The notes under the pieces were generated by a model. The model ran no database searches and had not been told where the DNA came from. It was given only the letters and a program-made list of their open reading frames with translations. Source: Paraburkholderia ultramafica (GTDB taxonomy: Bacteria; Pseudomonadota; Gammaproteobacteria; Burkholderiales; Burkholderiaceae). From it: a DNA stretch of 64,000 bases. The DNA lies in NCBI RefSeq assembly GCF_902859915.1, contig NZ_CADIKK010000014.1, positions 62,001 through 126,000 on the forward strand. The letters run 5' to 3'. How positions within the stretch are numbered: the stretch's first letter is position 1; each line of letters begins with the position of its first letter. Shown one piece after another: positions 54,104 to 62,008 of the stretch. Both the position numbers and the translations under genes were made by a program.

Positions 54104-56215
54104 ATGACTGAACATAATGCAACCAGGTCCATGTTCGACCCGGCGCTGCTGCGCCCGGCGATCGTGGACTCCTTCAAGAAGCTCACGCCGCGCACGCAGT
54201 TCCGCAATCCGGTGATGTTCTGCGTGTACGTCGGCAGCATACTGACGACCATTCTGTGGATCGCCGCGCTCGGCGGCCAGGCGGAAGCGCCTGCGGGCTT
54301 CATTCTCGCGGTCACGTTGTGGCTGTGGTTCACGGTGCTGTTCGCGAACTTCGCGGAAGCGCTCGCCGAAGGCCGTTCGAAGGCTCAGGCGGCGTCGCTG
54401 CGCAGCGCGAAGAAAGACGTGATGGCCAAGAAGCTCAATGAGCCGCATCCGAAGTCGCCGATCCGCATTCTGACCGCTTCCGATCTGCGTAAGGGCGACG
54501 TCGTGCTGGTCGAAACCGGCGACGTGATTCCGGCCGACGGCGAAGTGATCGACGGCGTGGCGTCGGTCGACGAATCGGCGATCACGGGCGAGTCCGCGCC
54601 GGTGATCCGCGAATCGGGCGGCGACTTTTCGTCGGTGACGGGCGGCACACGCGTGCTGTCGGACTGGATCGTCGTGCGGGTCACGGCGAATCCGGGCGAA
54701 GCGTTCCTCGACCGCATGATCGCGATGGTCGAAGGCGCGAAGCGTCAGAAGACGCCGAACGAAATCGCGCTGACGATTCTGCTGGTCGCGCTGACGATCG
54801 TGATGCTGCTCGCCACCGCGACGCTGCTGCCGTTCTCGATGTTCTCGGTCGAGGCCGCGAAGGCTGGGCACGTGGTGTCGATCACCGCGCTGGTCGCGCT
54901 GCTGGTGTGCCTGATTCCGACCACCATCGGCGGACTGCTGTCGGCAATCGGCGTGGCCGGCATGAGCCGGATGATGCAGGCGAACGTGATCGCCACCTCG
55001 GGCCGCGCGGTGGAAGCCGCCGGCGACGTCGACGTGCTGCTGCTCGACAAGACCGGCACGATCACGCTCGGCAACCGTCAGGCGTCGCAGTTCGTGCCGG
55101 CGCCGGGCTTGACCGAAGAAGCGCTGGCGGACGCCGCGCAGCTGTCGTCGCTCGCTGACGAAACACCGGAAGGCCGCAGCATCGTCGTGCTCGCCAAGCA
55201 GCGCTTCAACATCCGGCAACGCGATATGGCGTCGCTGCATGCGGTGTTCCTCGCGTTCACCGCGCAAACGCGGATGAGCGGCGTCGATCTGTACCCAGAG
55301 GGGACTTCCTCCGGGGCGCCGGGCCGTGAAATCCGCAAGGGCGCGGCCGATGCGGTGAAGAACTACGTCGAAGCCAACGGCGGCCGTTTCCCGAGCGAAG
55401 TCAACAACGCCGTGACGGAAGTCGCGCGGCGCGGCAGCACGCCGCTGGTGGTCGCCGAGAAAGGCGAGCACGGCGCGCGCGTGCTTGGCGTGATCGAGTT
55501 GAAGGACGTGGTGAAGGGCGGCATCAAGGAGCGCTTCGCCGAGCTGCGCAAGATGGGCATCAAGACGGTGATGGTGACCGGCGACAACCGGCTGACTGCG
55601 GCGGCGATCGCCGCCGAAGCCGGCGTCGACGATTTCCTCGCCGAAGCGACGCCGGAAGCGAAGCTCGCGACGATTCGCGCGCACCAGGCCGAAGGGCGCC
55701 TCGTGGCGATGACCGGCGACGGCACCAACGACGCCCCCGCGCTCGCGCAGGCCGACGTCGCGGTGGCGATGAACACCGGCACCCAGGCCGCGAAAGAGGC
55801 GGGCAACATGGTCGACCTCGATTCGAACCCGACCAAGCTGATCGAGATCGTCGAGATCGGCAAGCAGATGCTGATGACGCGCGGCTCGCTGACGACGTTC
55901 TCGATCGCCAACGACGTCGCCAAATACTTCGCGATCATTCCGGCCGCGTTCGCCACCACCTATCCGGCACTGAACGCGCTGAACGTGATGCATCTGGCTA
56001 CGCCCGCGTCGGCGATCATGTCAGCGGTGATTTTCAACGCGCTGGTGATCGTGCTGCTGATTCCACTGGCGCTCAAGGGCGTGCGTTATCGCGCGCTGGG
56101 CGCGGCGATCCTGCTGCGCCGCAATCTGCTGATTTACGGTTTGGGCGGGATCATCGTGCCGTTCATCGGCATCAAGCTGATCGATATGGTGCTGGCCGCG
56201 TTCGGCTGGGTTTGA
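54104..56215 (+). CDS. kdpB: KdpB, P-type ATPase subunit
   Basis: 703 residues. [20 protein letters not shown] (actuator TGES), phosphorylation loop [16 protein letters not shown] with Asp near 315, and hinge [20 protein letters not shown] are typical. The N-domain has [14 protein letters not shown]. It couples ATP hydrolysis to K+ uptake by KdpA. The 54 bp gap after kdpA is small enough for one transcript. Confidence 0.98.
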   Translation: MTEHNATRSMFDPALLRPAIVDSFKKLTPRTQFRNPVMFCVYVGSILTTILWIAALGGQAEAPAGFILAVTLWLWFTVLFANFAEALAEGRSKAQAASLRSAKKDVMAKKLNEPHPKSPIRILTASDLRKGDVVLVETGDVIPADGEVIDGVASVDESAITGESAPVIRESGGDFSSVTGGTRVLSDWIVVRVTANPGEAFLDRMIAMVEGAKRQKTPNEIALTILLVALTIVMLLATATLLPFSMFSVEAAKAGHVVSITALVALLVCLIPTTIGGLLSAIGVAGMSRMMQANVIATSGRAVEAAGDVDVLLLDKTGTITLGNRQASQFVPAPGLTEEALADAAQLSSLADETPEGRSIVVLAKQRFNIRQRDMASLHAVFLAFTAQTRMSGVDLYPEGTSSGAPGREIRKGAADAVKNYVEANGGRFPSEVNNAVTEVARRGSTPLVVAEKGEHGARVLGVIELKDVVKGGIKERFAELRKMGIKTVMVTGDNRLTAAAIAAEAGVDDFLAEATPEAKLATIRAHQAEGRLVAMTGDGTNDAPALAQADVAVAMNTGTQAAKEAGNMVDLDSNPTKLIEIVEIGKQMLMTRGSLTTFSIANDVAKYFAIIPAAFATTYPALNALNVMHLATPASAIMSAVIFNALVIVLLIPLALKGVRYRALGAAILLRRNLLIYGLGGIIVPFIGIKLIDMVLAAFGWV

Positions 56216-56270
56216 CAAGCATTGGCGAACGCATTGGCCAAAGTGTCGGCTTAAGAGGAATTAACACATC

Positions 56271-56849
56271 ATGAAAAATCTGTTCCGTCCGTTGATCGTG
56301 ATCTTCGCGGTGCTCACCGCCGTCACGGGACTCGCTTACCCGGCGGTGATGACCGCCTTCGGTCAGGCCGCGTTCCACGACCAGGCGAATGGCAGCCTGC
56401 TCGAGCAGAACGGCAAGCTGGTCGGCTCGCAGCTGATCGGCCAGCAGTTCGACGCGCCGCAGTACTTCTGGGGCCGTTTGTCGGCGACCAGCCCGATGCC
56501 GTATAACGCGCAGGGTTCGAGCGGCTCGAACCTCGGGCCGACCAATCCGGCGCTGCTCGACGAAGTCAAAGGCCGCCTCGACGCGTTGAAGGCCGCCGGC
56601 ACCGATATGTCGAAGCCGGTGCCGGTCGATCTCGTGACGTCGTCGGGCAGCGGTCTCGATCCCGAGATCAGCCCGGCCGCGGCCGCTTATCAGGTCGAGC
56701 GCGTCGCGAAAGCGCGCCAGCTCGCGCCGAACGACGTGCAGACGCTGGTCGACCGCTATACGACCGGCCGCCAGTTCGGCATTCTGGGTGAGTCGCGCGT
56801 GAACGTGCTGAAACTGAATCTGGCGCTCGACGAAATGAAGCGCGGTTAA
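56271..56849 (+). CDS. kdpC: KdpC subunit
   Basis: 192 residues. N-terminal TM ([20 protein letters not shown]), then [40 protein letters not shown], and [20 protein letters not shown], the conserved blocks of KdpC. It extends into the periplasm and stabilises KdpA-KdpB. The 55 bp gap from kdpB includes GAGG. Confidence 0.96.
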   Translation: MKNLFRPLIVIFAVLTAVTGLAYPAVMTAFGQAAFHDQANGSLLEQNGKLVGSQLIGQQFDAPQYFWGRLSATSPMPYNAQGSSGSNLGPTNPALLDEVKGRLDALKAAGTDMSKPVPVDLVTSSGSGLDPEISPAAAAYQVERVAKARQLAPNDVQTLVDRYTTGRQFGILGESRVNVLKLNLALDEMKRG

Positions 56850-56863
56850 AGGCGCAGGGGTCC

Positions 56864-56896
56864 GCAAAGGCGGCGTCCGCGTGACGCCGCCTTTGC
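56864..56896 (+). terminator. 14 bp perfect hairpin between kdpC and kdpD
   Basis: GCAAAGGCGGCGTC (56864-56877), loop CGCGT (56878-56882), GACGCCGCCTTTGC (56883-56896), followed by CTTTTGCCTTT. It may stop or attenuate transcription so that kdpDE is expressed less than kdpFABC. Confidence 0.7.
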
Positions 56897-56994
56897 CTTT
56901 TGCCTTTCCGGACCCGCGCCGCCATTTGCGGGCTGGCGGCCGCCGTGCCACCATGCACACACCGCCGCCCGCACGACTATGACAACCATTGAGC

Positions 56995-59949
56995 ATGAAC
57001 CGCCCCGATCCTGATGAGCTGCTCGACAAGCTGCAACGCGACGAAGAGAAACGTCAGCGCGGCAGGCTGAAAATTTTCTTCGGCGCGTCGGCCGGCGTGG
57101 GCAAGACGTATGCGATGTTGCAGGCCGCGCGCCGCCGCCACGATGAAGGCGCGGACGTCGTGATCGGCATCGCCGAAACGCATGGCCGCAGCGAGACCGC
57201 CGCGCTGCTCGAAGGCCTCGACGTGCTGCCGCTCGCGCATATCGAGTATCGCGGCCGCAAGCTCGGCGAGTTCGATCTCGATGCCGCGCTCGCCCGCAAG
57301 CCGCAACTGATCCTGGTCGACGAACTCGCGCATTCGAACGTGCAGGGCGCGCGCCACCTGAAGCGCTGGCAGGACGTCTACGAACTGCTCGACGCGGGCA
57401 TCGACGTCTATACGACGGTCAACGTCCAGCACCTCGAAAGCCTGAACGACGTGGTCGGCCAGATCACCGGCATCCGCGTCTGGGAGACGGTCCCGGACCG
57501 CGTGTTCGATCGCGCCGACGAAGTCACGCTGGTCGACCTGCCTGCCGAGGAACTGCTCGACCGGATGCGCGACGGCAAGGTGTATTTGCCGCAGCAGGCC
57601 GAGCGCGCGGTGCGCAATTTCTTTCGCAAGGGCAATCTGATCGCGCTGCGCGAGCTGGCGCTGCGCCGCACCGCGGATCGTGTCGATGCGCAGATGCGGG
57701 AATATCGCGCCGACCGTTCGATCCAGCGTATCTGGCAGGCGCGCGAGCGTTTGCTGGTGTGCGTGGGGCCAGGCCCGGAAGCGCCGGTGCTGGTGCGCGC
57801 GGCCGCGCGTCTGGCCGCCAGCCTGAAGGCCGACTGGCTCGCCGTCTATGTGGAAACGCCCGCGCTGCAGCGCTTGCCCGGCGCGCGCCGCGAACGCACG
57901 CTGAACGCGTTGAAGCTCGCGGCCGAACTCGGCGCCGAAACCGCGACGCTCGCGAGCGCCGATGCGGTCGCCGCGCTGATCGGCTATGCGCAGGCCCGCA
58001 ACGTGTCGAAGCTGGTGGCCGGCGCGTCGTCGCGCAGCGGCGTCAAGCGCTGGCTGCGCCGGCCGCTCGGCGAGCGGATCGCCGAGCAGGCGGGCGAGCT
58101 CGATCTCACGCTGATTCGCGCATCGTCCGAACACGATGGCGGCGAGCATCGGCACCTGTTGAACACCACCGCGAACGCGTGGCGCGAGGCGCTGAGCGCG
58201 GCGCGCGAACGCCGCTCGCCGCCGCGCGCGTATGCCATCGCGCTGGCGATCTGCACGGGCATCACGCTGCTGTCGAGCCAGTTGATCGATCGTATCGATC
58301 TGACCAATCTCGTGATGCTGTATCTGCTCGGCGTGATCTTCACCGCGGTGAAGCTGGGGCGCGGGCCGGGCGTGGTGTTGTCGTTCCTGAGCGTGGCTGC
58401 GTTCGATTTCTTTTTCGTGCCGCCGCGCATGTCGCTGTCGGTGGCCGATACGCAGTATCTGCTGACCTTCTTCGGCATGCTGCTGACCTCGCTGGTGATC
58501 AGCCATCTCACGTCGAGCCTGCGCCGCGAGGCGAGCGTCGCGCGGCGCCGCGAGCAACGCACCGGCGCGATGTACGCGATGGCGCGCGAACTGGCGGCGG
58601 CGCTGACCACCGAGCAGATCGTCGGGATCGGCAGCCGGCACGTGAGCGAGGTGTTCGGCGCGCGCGTCGCGATCCTGTTGCCGGACAGCGCCGATCAGGT
58701 CAAACAGAAGATCGAGGACCCCGACGCGGCGATCACGCTCGAAGGCGAACTGCTCGACATCGACGTCGGGCAGTGGGTCTACGATCAGCAGAAGCCGGCC
58801 GGCCACGGCACCGACACGCTGCCGGCCGCCAGCGCGCTGTATCTGCCGCTGAAGGCGCCGATGCGCACGCGCGGCGTGCTCGCGGCCGTGATGCGCGACG
58901 AACGCGAGCTGGACGTGCCCGAGCAGCAACGCATGCTCGACGCGTTCGCCGCGCAGATCGCGCTGGCGCTGGAGCGGGTGCATTACGTCGATATCGCGCG
59001 CGACGCGCTCGTCAATATGGAGTCGGAGCGCTTGCGCAACTCGCTGTTGTCCGCGATCTCGCACGACCTGCGCACGCCGTTGACGACGATCGTCGGCTTC
59101 TCGTCGATGCTGGCGCAAACGCGCAAGGTGCGCAACGAAGTGCACCCCGAAGTGCACCCCGAAGCGCACCCCGAGGCGCACCCCGAGGCGCACCCCGAAG
59201 CGCAACGCCGCGACGACCTCGTCGACGCGATTCACGAAGAGGCGCTGCGCATGACCGGCATCGTCACGAATCTGCTCGACATGGCGCGCTTGCAGGCGGG
59301 CAGTCTGCAACTGAACCGGCAGTGGACGCTGCTCGAAGAAACGGTGGGCGCCGCGCTGCGCACCTGCAAACGCGTGCTGGCGAGTCATCCGGTGCAGGTC
59401 AGGCTGGCCGCCGATCTGCCGCTGCTGCATCTGGACGCTGTGCTGATGGAGCGGCTCTTCTCGAACCTGTTCGAGAACGCGGCCAAGTACACCGCGGCGG
59501 ATACGCCGTTGACGATCGGCGCGCAACGGCTCGACGCGGACCACAAGCCGCTGGTGCGCGTCACCGTCGACGATAACGGTCCCGGTCTGCCCGCCGGCAT
59601 GGAAGCGCGCGTGTTCGAGAAATTCACGCGCGGCGAGAAGGAGTCGGCCAAGCCGGGCATCGGCCTGGGACTCGCGATCTGCCGCGCGATCGTCGAGGCG
59701 CACGGCGGTACAATCGGTGCGCTCAACCGGCTGTCCGCGGACGGCCGCGTCGAAGGCGCGCGCTTCTGGTTCACGCTGCCGGTGGACACGCCGCCCGACG
59801 CACCGGATACGCTGGAAGACGAAGGCGCCGATCCGCTGGTGCGTGACGATCATCAGACAGGCATGCAAGCCGATCCTCACGCCGATACCGATACCGACAT
59901 CGACGGCGCTGCAACCCTCAACCCGCTGGCCAAGCCGACCCATGAGTGA
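56995..59949 (+). CDS. kdpD: KdpD, K+/turgor sensor histidine kinase
   Basis: 984 residues (E. coli ~894). Walker A GASAGVGKTYAM (about 30-41) in the N-terminal KdpD domain; universal-stress-like part (LLVCVGPGPEAPVLVRAA); four TMs near 410-510; GAF-like region; H-box SAISHDLRTPLTTIVGF with His ~690; ATPase domain FENAAKYTAADTP (N-box) and GLGLAICRAIVEAHGG (G2). A tandem HPE-rich repeat (about 715-735) is inserted just after helix 1 of the dimerisation domain. ATG 56995 is chosen; the earlier TTG 56989 lacks support. It overlaps kdpE by 8 bases. Confidence 0.96.
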   Translation: MNRPDPDELLDKLQRDEEKRQRGRLKIFFGASAGVGKTYAMLQAARRRHDEGADVVIGIAETHGRSETAALLEGLDVLPLAHIEYRGRKLGEFDLDAALARKPQLILVDELAHSNVQGARHLKRWQDVYELLDAGIDVYTTVNVQHLESLNDVVGQITGIRVWETVPDRVFDRADEVTLVDLPAEELLDRMRDGKVYLPQQAERAVRNFFRKGNLIALRELALRRTADRVDAQMREYRADRSIQRIWQARERLLVCVGPGPEAPVLVRAAARLAASLKADWLAVYVETPALQRLPGARRERTLNALKLAAELGAETATLASADAVAALIGYAQARNVSKLVAGASSRSGVKRWLRRPLGERIAEQAGELDLTLIRASSEHDGGEHRHLLNTTANAWREALSAARERRSPPRAYAIALAICTGITLLSSQLIDRIDLTNLVMLYLLGVIFTAVKLGRGPGVVLSFLSVAAFDFFFVPPRMSLSVADTQYLLTFFGMLLTSLVISHLTSSLRREASVARRREQRTGAMYAMARELAAALTTEQIVGIGSRHVSEVFGARVAILLPDSADQVKQKIEDPDAAITLEGELLDIDVGQWVYDQQKPAGHGTDTLPAASALYLPLKAPMRTRGVLAAVMRDERELDVPEQQRMLDAFAAQIALALERVHYVDIARDALVNMESERLRNSLLSAISHDLRTPLTTIVGFSSMLAQTRKVRNEVHPEVHPEAHPEAHPEAHPEAQRRDDLVDAIHEEALRMTGIVTNLLDMARLQAGSLQLNRQWTLLEETVGAALRTCKRVLASHPVQVRLAADLPLLHLDAVLMERLFSNLFENAAKYTAADTPLTIGAQRLDADHKPLVRVTVDDNGPGLPAGMEARVFEKFTRGEKESAKPGIGLGLAICRAIVEAHGGTIGALNRLSADGRVEGARFWFTLPVDTPPDAPDTLEDEGADPLVRDDHQTGMQADPHADTDTDIDGAATLNPLAKPTHE
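59137..59196 (+). repeat. 12 bp in-frame tandem repeat x5 inside kdpD
   Basis: Units GAAGTGCACCCC / GARGCGCACCCC follow one another five times (then a broken sixth), encoding (E-V/A-H-P) repeats. In-frame length change is possible. It sits between helix 1 and helix 2 of the DHp domain. Confidence 0.9.
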
Positions 59950-60640
59950 CCCGAGCATCACCGTCGTTCTGATTGAAGACGAAAAGCAGATTCGCCGCTT
60001 CGTGCGCACGGCACTGGAAGGCGAGGGCATCGTCGTGCACGACGCCGAAACCGGCAAGCAGGGTCTCGTCGAAGCCGCGACGCGCAAGCCCGATCTGGTG
60101 ATCGTCGATCTCGGCTTGCCCGACACCGATGGCCTCGACGTGATCCGCGAACTGCGCGGCTGGAGCGAGCTGCCGGTGATCGTGCTGTCGGCGCGCACCC
60201 AGGAGAGCGAGAAAGTCGCCGCGCTCGATGCCGGCGCGGACGACTACCTGACCAAGCCGTTCGGCGTGTCCGAACTGCTGGCGCGGATCCGCGCGCAGAT
60301 GCGGCGGCGCAATCACGGCGGCGCGAACGAGTCGCCGCAGGTGCGCTTCGGCGCGGTCACGGTCGATCTCGCGTTGCGGCAGGTGACGCGCGACGGCGCC
60401 GCGATCCACCTGACGCCGATCGAATACCGGCTGCTCGCGACGCTCGTGCGTCACGCCGGCCGCGTGCTGACGCACCGGCAGTTGCTGCGCGACGTGTGGG
60501 GGCCGTCGCATGTCGAGAGCCATCACTACTTGCGCATCTACATGGCGCATCTGCGCGGCAAGCTGGAGCGCGATCCGGCGCAGCCGGAACATATCATCAC
60601 GGAAACCGGCGTCGGTTACCGGCTGGCGGGCGCGGTCTGA
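59942..60640 (+). CDS. kdpE: KdpE, OmpR-family response regulator
   Basis: 232 residues. Receiver: VVLIEDEKQIRRFVRTALEG (acidic pair), phosphoacceptor Asp56 in DLVIVDLGLPDTDGLDVIRE, Lys in DYLTKPFGVSELLAR. C-terminal winged helix: HLTPIEYRLLATLVRHAGRV and ESHHYLRIYMAHLRGKLE. It activates the kdp promoter when phosphorylated by KdpD. ATG 59942 lies inside the kdpD end (ATGAGTGA overlap). Confidence 0.97.
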   Translation: MSDPSITVVLIEDEKQIRRFVRTALEGEGIVVHDAETGKQGLVEAATRKPDLVIVDLGLPDTDGLDVIRELRGWSELPVIVLSARTQESEKVAALDAGADDYLTKPFGVSELLARIRAQMRRRNHGGANESPQVRFGAVTVDLALRQVTRDGAAIHLTPIEYRLLATLVRHAGRVLTHRQLLRDVWGPSHVESHHYLRIYMAHLRGKLERDPAQPEHIITETGVGYRLAGAV

Positions 60641-60673
60641 CCCGGCCCCGCAGCGGCGCGCGCGTCGCTTCGA

Positions 60674-60679
60674 TATAAT
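60674..60679 (+). promoter_or_regulatory. -10 box of the gdx transcript
   Basis: TATAAT, perfect consensus, about 17 bp ahead of the riboswitch. No good -35 is visible in the GC-rich flank. Confidence 0.6.
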
Positions 60680-60687
60680 TGCGGCGC

Positions 60688-60735
60688 GTAAGGACGACCT
60701 GACGCTTGTACGACAAACGGGGACGGCCCCATTTC
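60688..60735 (+). ncRNA. Guanidine-II riboswitch (mini-ykkC)
   Basis: Two short hairpins capped by ACGR loops, the hallmark of the mini-ykkC motif: AGG-ACGA-CCT (60691-60700, extended by GT/AC) and GGGG-ACGG-CCCC (60719-60730, flanked by AAA/TTT that pair beyond a C-A mismatch). They are 18 bases apart and lie 21 bases ahead of the ATG, with GGAG (60741-60744) after them. In the known class, guanidinium binding by both loops frees the ribosome site and turns translation on. The downstream gene is an exporter of the same ligand, as expected. Confidence 0.85.
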
Positions 60736-60751
60736 ATCATGGAGCTGTCTC

Positions 60752-61072
60752 ATGTCCTGGTTTCTTCTGTTGATTGCCGGTTTGCTCGAAGTCGCGTGGG
60801 CGGCCGGCCTCAAGACCTCGGAAGGGTTCACCCGCGTGTGGCCGTCCGTGTTCACGGTCGTGACCGCGCTCGGCAGCTTCGCGCTGCTCGCCCTCGCGAT
60901 GCGCCAGTTGCCGCTCGGCACCGCCTACGCCGTGTGGACGGGGATCGGCGCGGTCGGCGCGTTCATCTTCGGGATCGTGATGATGGGCGAGGCGCTGAGC
61001 GTCGCGCGCGTCGCCAGCGCGGCGCTGATCGTGATCGGTCTGGTCGGGCTGAAGCTGTCGTCAGGGCATTGA
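60752..61072 (+). CDS. gdx: Guanidinium exporter Gdx (SugE), small multidrug resistance family
   Basis: 106 residues, four TMs. Starts [20 protein letters not shown] with the essential TM1 Glu (L-L-E-V-A-W); then [18 protein letters not shown] and [19 protein letters not shown]. The W-A-x-G-L-K and [11 protein letters not shown] signature groups it with SugE/Gdx rather than EmrE. It exchanges guanidinium for protons as a dual-topology dimer. Control by the guanidine-II riboswitch directly upstream supports this function strongly. Confidence 0.95.
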   Translation: MSWFLLLIAGLLEVAWAAGLKTSEGFTRVWPSVFTVVTALGSFALLALAMRQLPLGTAYAVWTGIGAVGAFIFGIVMMGEALSVARVASAALIVIGLVGLKLSSGH

Positions 61073-61376
61073 TGCCGTGGGTTGGGGCGGTGCTTCGAGG
61101 CCGTAGTGTGCATCGAGGCCGTATCGAGGCCGTATTATCCGGCTCACCCGGCCCGCCCGCGTGAGCCCCGGCCCGCGCCGCATCGGCGCCGCCAATTATT
61201 CGCCGCTCGACGTTCTGCGAATTAACGTGGCTATAATGAAACCGAATCCAACCTGACATTGCCCGCGGCCTATTTGGCGCGGCCGGCTTGGCGCGGGTCT
61301 GACGACTTCGGTTTGGGGCTTCTCCTGTCTTGACCCGCCGAAGCGCCCGGCACGCACAGCGCGCCTGGAGGCGGCC
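61073..61376. other. Intergenic with promoter and short direct repeats
   Basis: CGAGGCCGTA occurs three times near 61098-61139. TATAAT (61232-61237) is a good -10 for the next gene and would give a leader of about 135 bases. No riboswitch class was recognised in that leader. Confidence 0.45.
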
Positions 61377-61988
61377 ATGCTTGAATCACTTTCGCTTGCT
61401 GCTGGCCTTTCATGGGGCAGCGGTCTGCGCCTCTATCTGACGGTCCTGCTGGCCGGCGTGTTCGAACGCCTCGGCTTTATCCATCTCCCCGATACGCTGT
61501 CCGCGCTATCTTCGCCGTGGGTGATCGGCGCAGCGGCCGTGCTGACGGTCACCGAATTCCTCGCCGACAAAATCCCCGCGTTCGATTCGTTATGGGACGC
61601 GGTCCATACGTTCATCCGCATCCCGGCCGGCGCGGTGCTGGCCGCCGGCGCGCTCGGCCATGCCGATCCGGCGCTGCTGACCGTCGCCGCGCTCGCGGGC
61701 GGCACGCTGGCGGGCACCGCGCATCTGGCGAAAGCGGGCACGCGCGCGCTGATCAATCTGTCGCCGGAACCGGTGTCGAATGTCGTCACCTCGACCGCTG
61801 AAGACGGCCTCGTGTTCGGCGGCATGCTGCTCGCGCTGTTCGTGCCGCTCGCGTTTCTGGTGCTGATGGTAGGCTTTCTGATTTTGGCCGGCTGGGCGCT
61901 GCCGCGGCTCTGGCGCGGCGTACAGGGCGGTTTTCGCGGCATGGCCACGCACATGGTGTCGCGTTTTGCCAGGAGCAGGCACGATTGA
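61377..61988 (+). CDS. DUF4126 family membrane protein
   Basis: 203 residues, ATG 61377 behind CTGGAGG. Helical membrane protein starting with LSLAAGLSWGSGLRLYLTVL, LADKIPAFDSLWDAVHTFIR, then AGTRALINLSPEPVSNVVTS, the strongest DUF4126 signatures; the C-terminal helices include LALFVPLAFLVLMVGFLILA. Function unknown. Its stop overlaps a possible TTG start of the ABC permease, so both may be one operon. Confidence 0.88.
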   Translation: MLESLSLAAGLSWGSGLRLYLTVLLAGVFERLGFIHLPDTLSALSSPWVIGAAAVLTVTEFLADKIPAFDSLWDAVHTFIRIPAGAVLAAGALGHADPALLTVAALAGGTLAGTAHLAKAGTRALINLSPEPVSNVVTSTAEDGLVFGGMLLALFVPLAFLVLMVGFLILAGWALPRLWRGVQGGFRGMATHMVSRFARSRHD

Positions 61989-62008
61989 GCGATACGGTAC
62001 GGGGTGCG

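Noticed and set aside
56977-60198. Very long open frame antisense to kdpD/kdpE (over 1000 codons)
   Set aside because: GC-rich third positions remove stop codons; the translation is Arg/His/Gln-rich without domains, while kdpD and kdpE on the plus strand are clear.
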